Below are positions 61,301 to 64,000 of a stretch of 64,000 nt of DNA, one piece after another. The translations under genes were made by a program, and so were the position numbers. The notes under the pieces are model-generated. The model worked only from the letters and a program-made list of their open reading frames with translations, was not told the DNA's origin and did no database searches. This DNA comes from Przewalskia tangutica. Taxonomy: Eukaryota > Streptophyta > Magnoliopsida > Solanales > Solanaceae. Where the stretch lies: positions 8,072,368 through 8,136,367 of the forward strand of contig CM056721.1 of NCBI GenBank assembly GCA_029844215.1, written 5' to 3'. The first letter of the stretch is position 1. The number at the start of each line of letters is the position of its first letter.

Positions 61301-62599
61301 ATTTGTTCTTCGCTTATTTACTGTTTTATGATTAGGTAGGATTTGAGACTCAAATCCTAAACAAGGCCGGAACCAATTTGAGACTGGAAAACTGCAAATA
61401 GTAAACTTAAACTATCAATCAACCAAGCGGTAGAAAACTGTTTACTCTGTTCAGAAAGTTATGCTATAGGAGTTCTTATAACCTCCAAAATCAATATCAT
61501 GACATCTTTCTGTTCTTCTGTTTTCACAGCCTTTATTGCCCTGAACCATAGATCTTTTACCAGAAACTACAAGAACCCTGAATTACAAATTTGCTTGAGA
61601 AGATTGAACCTTAGAACAAAATCAATATGCAGCATCTTTCTTTTGGTTCTGTTTTCCAATCCTTTTTGCCCGAACCATAAGAACTAACAAGAAGAAGCTT
61701 TGAGAAACCATAAGAAACTGTTTCAACACTAAAGAAGACCCCTTCAATGCTTTTCCCCCCAGCCTGTTTACTCTACCTTTTCATTTATGTGCCTAGGATA
61801 ACAGTTAGTATCTCAAGATGGATATTAGTCGTTTGAGGTAAGACATCGAAAGAAGATGAAGTAGAGAGGTGATTAAATGGGACGTGTTGCATTTTCAAAG
61901 GATAGATAATAGGTAAATGGAATCAACAATGCTATGTATTTTGGCTTTTATCACAGCCAACCTTTTTTTTCTTTTTCTATTTCTGTGTTTCTAGTAGGGT
62001 TGTGCAGTTAGTAGAATACATTGTGTATTTCCAACAACCAAGTAAAATATTTGAAATATTGTACTTCTCCAACCTCTCCAATGCACTTCTAGACCTTATA
62101 GGAATACCTTGTAGATCACAAATTTTTCCAACTTTCATACTTTTTGCATGGCAGTAGTTACTTCCTAAATTATGAGTGTAGCTAAACTTTTGTGTTGTTG
62201 AAATATATATGATTTCGCAAAGTTATCCTTGTGATTTAAGTTAAGCAGATGATCAACCTCCAAAATTGAGGTTGGGGGTTTGAGTCATCAAGGGAGCAAA
62301 GTAGGGAAGGATCATTCTTGACATTGGGAGAGGCTCGTGCTAAGATATAACTTAGAAGTATCTCTACTATAATAATTTACCATTTTAGATGAGGTGATTC
62401 ACATAATTCAAAAATTAAAAGGTATCAATGTTCAATCTGTAGTGTGTAAAGGCATCACACTGCTGAATATAGCCTATACAACAAAAGATCCTATGGCATA
62501 GAGGCATGTAGAAGATATAACATTCAAATCAACTTACCTGTGATTTTCTTGCAAGTAATGCAGCTGCTGCCTCAAACTTGCTACTTCCCTTTGCCAAAA
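52349..62599 (-). CDS. MADS-box transcription factor, AGL17 clade, 3' part (exons 3-7)
   Basis: Type II MIKC MADS factor; AGL17/ANR1-clade members act mainly in roots (nitrate response, lateral roots) and in flowering time. Minus-strand exons are 62538-62599 (62 bp), 57018-57117 (100 bp), 52801-52842 (42 bp), 52636-52719 (84 bp) and 52349-52507 (159 bp). The first three are the canonical MIKC K-box exon sizes, and all phases agree. Visible parts are [54 protein letters not shown] and [14 protein letters not shown] of the K domain, then a C terminus with [15 protein letters not shown], which marks the clade. The MADS and I domain exons are beyond the right edge. No lesion was seen; the introns hold a LINE and a copia element. 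Confidence 0.92.
52866..56926 (-). mobile_element. RTE-type LINE in the MADS intron, 19 bp TSD
   Basis: Flanked by the 19 bp duplication AAGAAAAGAGTAATACATT at 52847-52865 and 56927-56945. The tail at 52871-53010 has the (TTG)n end and the CCTCCCCA/GTCTGCGTACA blocks seen in the repeats near 21.1 and 21.4 kb. It lies in the same orientation as the MADS gene. Without it the intron between the 100 bp and 42 bp exons would be only about 95 bp. Confidence 0.9.
53390..56125 (-). pseudogene. RTE LINE ORF relic: AP endonuclease and reverse transcriptase
   Basis: Minus-strand pieces in order. [22 protein letters not shown] near 55700 and [14 protein letters not shown] near 55510. Linker: [14 protein letters not shown] near 54860. 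[22 protein letters not shown] near 54550, [20 protein letters not shown] near 54460, ISENQFEFM near 54410 and, late, [13 protein letters not shown] and FKYLGSIIQ near 53860-53980. The order and spacing fit a full-length plant RTE ORF of about 900 codons, but several stops and frameshifts are present, for example just after 55150 and in the middle of RT. The catalytic box was not seen intact. Confidence 0.82.
57543..58045. repeat. direct repeat copy 1 (503 bp) left of the copia element
   Basis: From CAACCAAGCGGTAGAAAA to GGATAGATAATAGGTAA. It is about 93-95% like 61422-61916 by eye. It lies inside the MADS intron between the 100 bp and 62 bp exons. Copy 1 ends five bases before the copia LTR. 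Confidence 0.85.
58465..59250 (+). pseudogene. copia gag relic in the MADS intron
   Basis: Starts [20 protein letters not shown], then [11 protein letters not shown] and [14 protein letters not shown], as in Tork/Tnt1-type gag. A zinc knuckle (CWNCGKKGH-like, here [11 protein letters not shown] with an early stop) lies near 59140. Stops at 58633-58635 and 58852-58854 plus frameshifts break the frame. Confidence 0.78.
59498..61137 (+). pseudogene. copia integrase and partial reverse transcriptase relic
   Basis: GAG-pre-integrase starts [15 protein letters not shown]; the integrase core is HTDMWGPA near 59702, [12 protein letters not shown] near 59886 and [11 protein letters not shown] near 59970. 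The following [13 protein letters not shown] block is near 60280. Reverse transcriptase begins near 60650 and is cut after [14 protein letters not shown] near 61100, before the YVDD box. Stops occur at 59792-59794 and 60459-60461 and in the RT part. Confidence 0.82.
61422..61916. repeat. direct repeat copy 2 (495 bp) right of the copia element
   Basis: From AACCAAGCGGTAGAAAA to AGATAATAGGTAA, same order as copy 1, with scattered substitutions and short indels. The sequence after it (ATGGAATCAACAATGC) differs from that after copy 1. Confidence 0.85.
62235..62370 (+). repeat. SINE-like remnant in the MADS intron
   Basis: GGGGGTTTGAGTCATCAAGG resembles an RNA polymerase III B box, followed by TTGACATTGGGAGAGGCTCG and GTATCTCTACTATAA. 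It looks tRNA-derived, but the ends and the A box are not clear. Confidence 0.4.
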
Positions 62600-62812
62600 C
62601 TATCCAAAAAAGCAAGAGAAAAAAGATTTAAAAAAATAAGTAGAACGAAGTTTGTAATTACTAGTTTAACTTGAAGAATGCTAGATTAGGATGACAAGAT
62701 GAAATAAAATAGAAGACTTATTTATTCATAAGATTAATCTATCTTCCTTGAATAGTGCTTGGTGATTATTGCAACCCATGATAAATTCAACTATTCAAGA
62801 AGAACACCTATG

Positions 62813-63010
62813 AATGTGGCCTAGGTGGGTTGAGAACCATGAGGTCTTAAGTTCAAATTTCAGTGGAGGGAAACTAGGTGATTTCTTTCTATCTATCCAA
62901 GCTTTGGTGGACAAAATTATCCGATATTTGTGCTGGAGGGAGATAGCAGTTACTTCGTGGAATTAGTCGAGTTGCGCGCAAGCAGACCCAGAGATCGCGC
63001 GTATCATAAA
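62813..63010 (+). repeat. tRNA-derived SINE of Solanaceae type
   Basis: GCCTAGGTGGGTTGAGAACC and AAGTTCAAATTTCAGTGGAG correspond to the tRNA-like head with a B box. ACTAGGTGATTTCTTTC, AAGCTTTGGTGGACAA, CGTGGAATTAGTCGAG and TGCGCGCAAGC follow in the order known from a common Solanaceae SINE. The copy has decayed at several places. Confidence 0.75.
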
Positions 63011-63069
63011 TAATGATTTAAATGATGAGCACCACTTTTACATGTACAACGTTTTTGTTCCGTTCAACT

Positions 63070-63160
63070 ATACATCAATCTTAAACTAGTTGAGGTCAAC
63101 TATATGAATCCTCTGTATCCGTTTTGGTTTATTCAAGCCCATCTATGTATCATATTTTTC
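63070..63160 (+). repeat. dispersed short repeat in the MADS intron
   Basis: AAACTAGTTGAGGTCAACTA and GAATCCTCTGTATCCG match the core also seen near 3548-3640 and 23955-24000. Confidence 0.5.
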
Positions 63161-64000
63161 TAGCTTGGAAGTTTATTGAAAATAAATATATTTAAAGAAA
63201 ATTGGATCTTGATAATTCATCTCGAGAATTGAAACTAACAAAATTTTGATGCCCTATTATGGAGAAACTAATGAAAGTGGGGTGAGTTTCATGGACACAT
63301 CAACTTTAAAGTTAAATGAGATAAGGGTATATTTTGGAAATGAAGACAGGCGACGAGTCTTTAAGTAACTCACTCCAAATGAGTTTCAGTGTATCAATTT
63401 AGAAGACACTGACTATAGTACAAATGTAAAAAGAAGAGGCTAAGAAGTTAGGGAGTTCCTAGTACCTCCTTACCCTTTTTTCTTATAACGGTGATGTCTG
63501 GGTCAATTTACGTGCACCTCGAGTATTCCACTGGTACATGCTATCTGCACCAACACAAGTACTGATAACTCTGCCCAACAAAGTATAGACAGGTAGGAAA
63601 ACACCTATAAATTTCCGTCTTTGCTGGAACTTGAATTGCTCTCATGATTTTCATCCACTTAATTTATCGTTAGACTACACCCTTGGGTATAATGGTATTT
63701 CCTAAATTTACTAAACAAATAGAAGATATCACAGATAAAATCAAATGTCTAAGAGTGGAGGAGAAAACGAAATAGACTATTCTCGGTTAAGTCATTCTAC
63801 CACAGACCTTTGGGATCTTTGTAGTTTCAAGTTTCAACGGACAACCTATTAGGGATTTGTGACTATCACTGGAAATTAGGAGTACTAGAATGACAATGTG
63901 GAACAATGATCAATGGATTATATGAATGACAAAATGCTTTCCCTAGGGGGTGTGCATTATTCAGATTAAATCGAAAAACCAAACCGAACCAAGATCTTTT
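63161..64000. other. remaining MADS intron 2 sequence to window edge
   Basis: No exon recognised; the I-domain and MADS-domain exons expected upstream of 62599 on the minus strand are not within the window. Confidence 0.5.

Larger units (their letters stand above)
58051..61363 (+). mobile_element. deleted Ty1-copia element (Tork-like) in the MADS intron
   Basis: The left LTR 58051-58420 (TGTTAGAAG ... AAATCCTAACA) is followed by a primer site TTGGTATCAAGG. The right LTR is a 5'-truncated copy at about 61141-61363. Between them are gag, integrase and the first part of reverse transcriptase; the rest of pol is deleted up to the right LTR. It is antisense to the MADS gene. The Tork lineage is suggested by gag motifs. 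There is no matching target duplication (TTCAG left, AGGCC right), in keeping with a rearranged right end. Confidence 0.82.

Overview
The window is nuclear DNA of a flowering plant, most likely a member of the Solanaceae. The reasons are multi-exon genes with GT-AG introns, plant gene families (mitochondrial HSP70, AGL17-type MADS box, OPT transporter) and a dense cover of plant transposable elements. The elements include chromovirus, Ty1-copia, L1 and RTE LINE, hAT and MITE sequences, plus tRNA-derived SINE remnants of the type common in Solanaceae. Family names come from recognition of motifs; no search was run.

Layout: 0.8-4.2 kb holds an apparently intact mitochondrial HSP70 gene on the minus strand with a heat-shock element upstream. 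4.6-11.1 kb is transposon debris: the 5' part of a hAT element with a truncated BED zinc finger, a 2.2 kb chromovirus LTR inserted into it, and a decayed L1 LINE. 11.5-17.2 kb is a complete-ended Ty1-copia element (TSD TGCAT) next to an oligopeptide-transporter (OPT) pseudogene running to 20.15 kb, which also carries a 299 bp MITE inside an exon. 21.6-24.5 kb on the minus strand is a DHH/DHHA1 phosphoesterase-like pseudogene, convergent with the OPT relic.

25.3-38.6 kb is a nested stack. A hAT transposase relic is split by a solo LTR (TSD AATTC). That LTR is split by an internally deleted chromovirus (25776-36811), and one LTR of the chromovirus is split by another solo LTR (TSD TTGCT). 39.4-48.6 kb is a second chromovirus on the minus strand (TSD TAAAA), also internally deleted. 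48.6-52.3 kb has no recognisable gene.

52.3 kb to the right edge is the 3' part of an AGL17-clade MADS-box gene on the minus strand (K box and C terminus, exons 3-7 by usual MADS numbering). Its MADS-domain exons lie beyond the window. Two of its introns have been enlarged by an RTE LINE with a 19 bp target-site duplication and by a deleted copia element lying between two ~500 bp direct repeats. Only HSP70 and the MADS gene look functional. The most notable points are the exactly resolvable nesting, stem-loops conserved in the leaders of the chromoviruses, the LINE insertion against a splice acceptor, and an indel pattern in the GC-rich repeats that may be partly a sequencing artefact.
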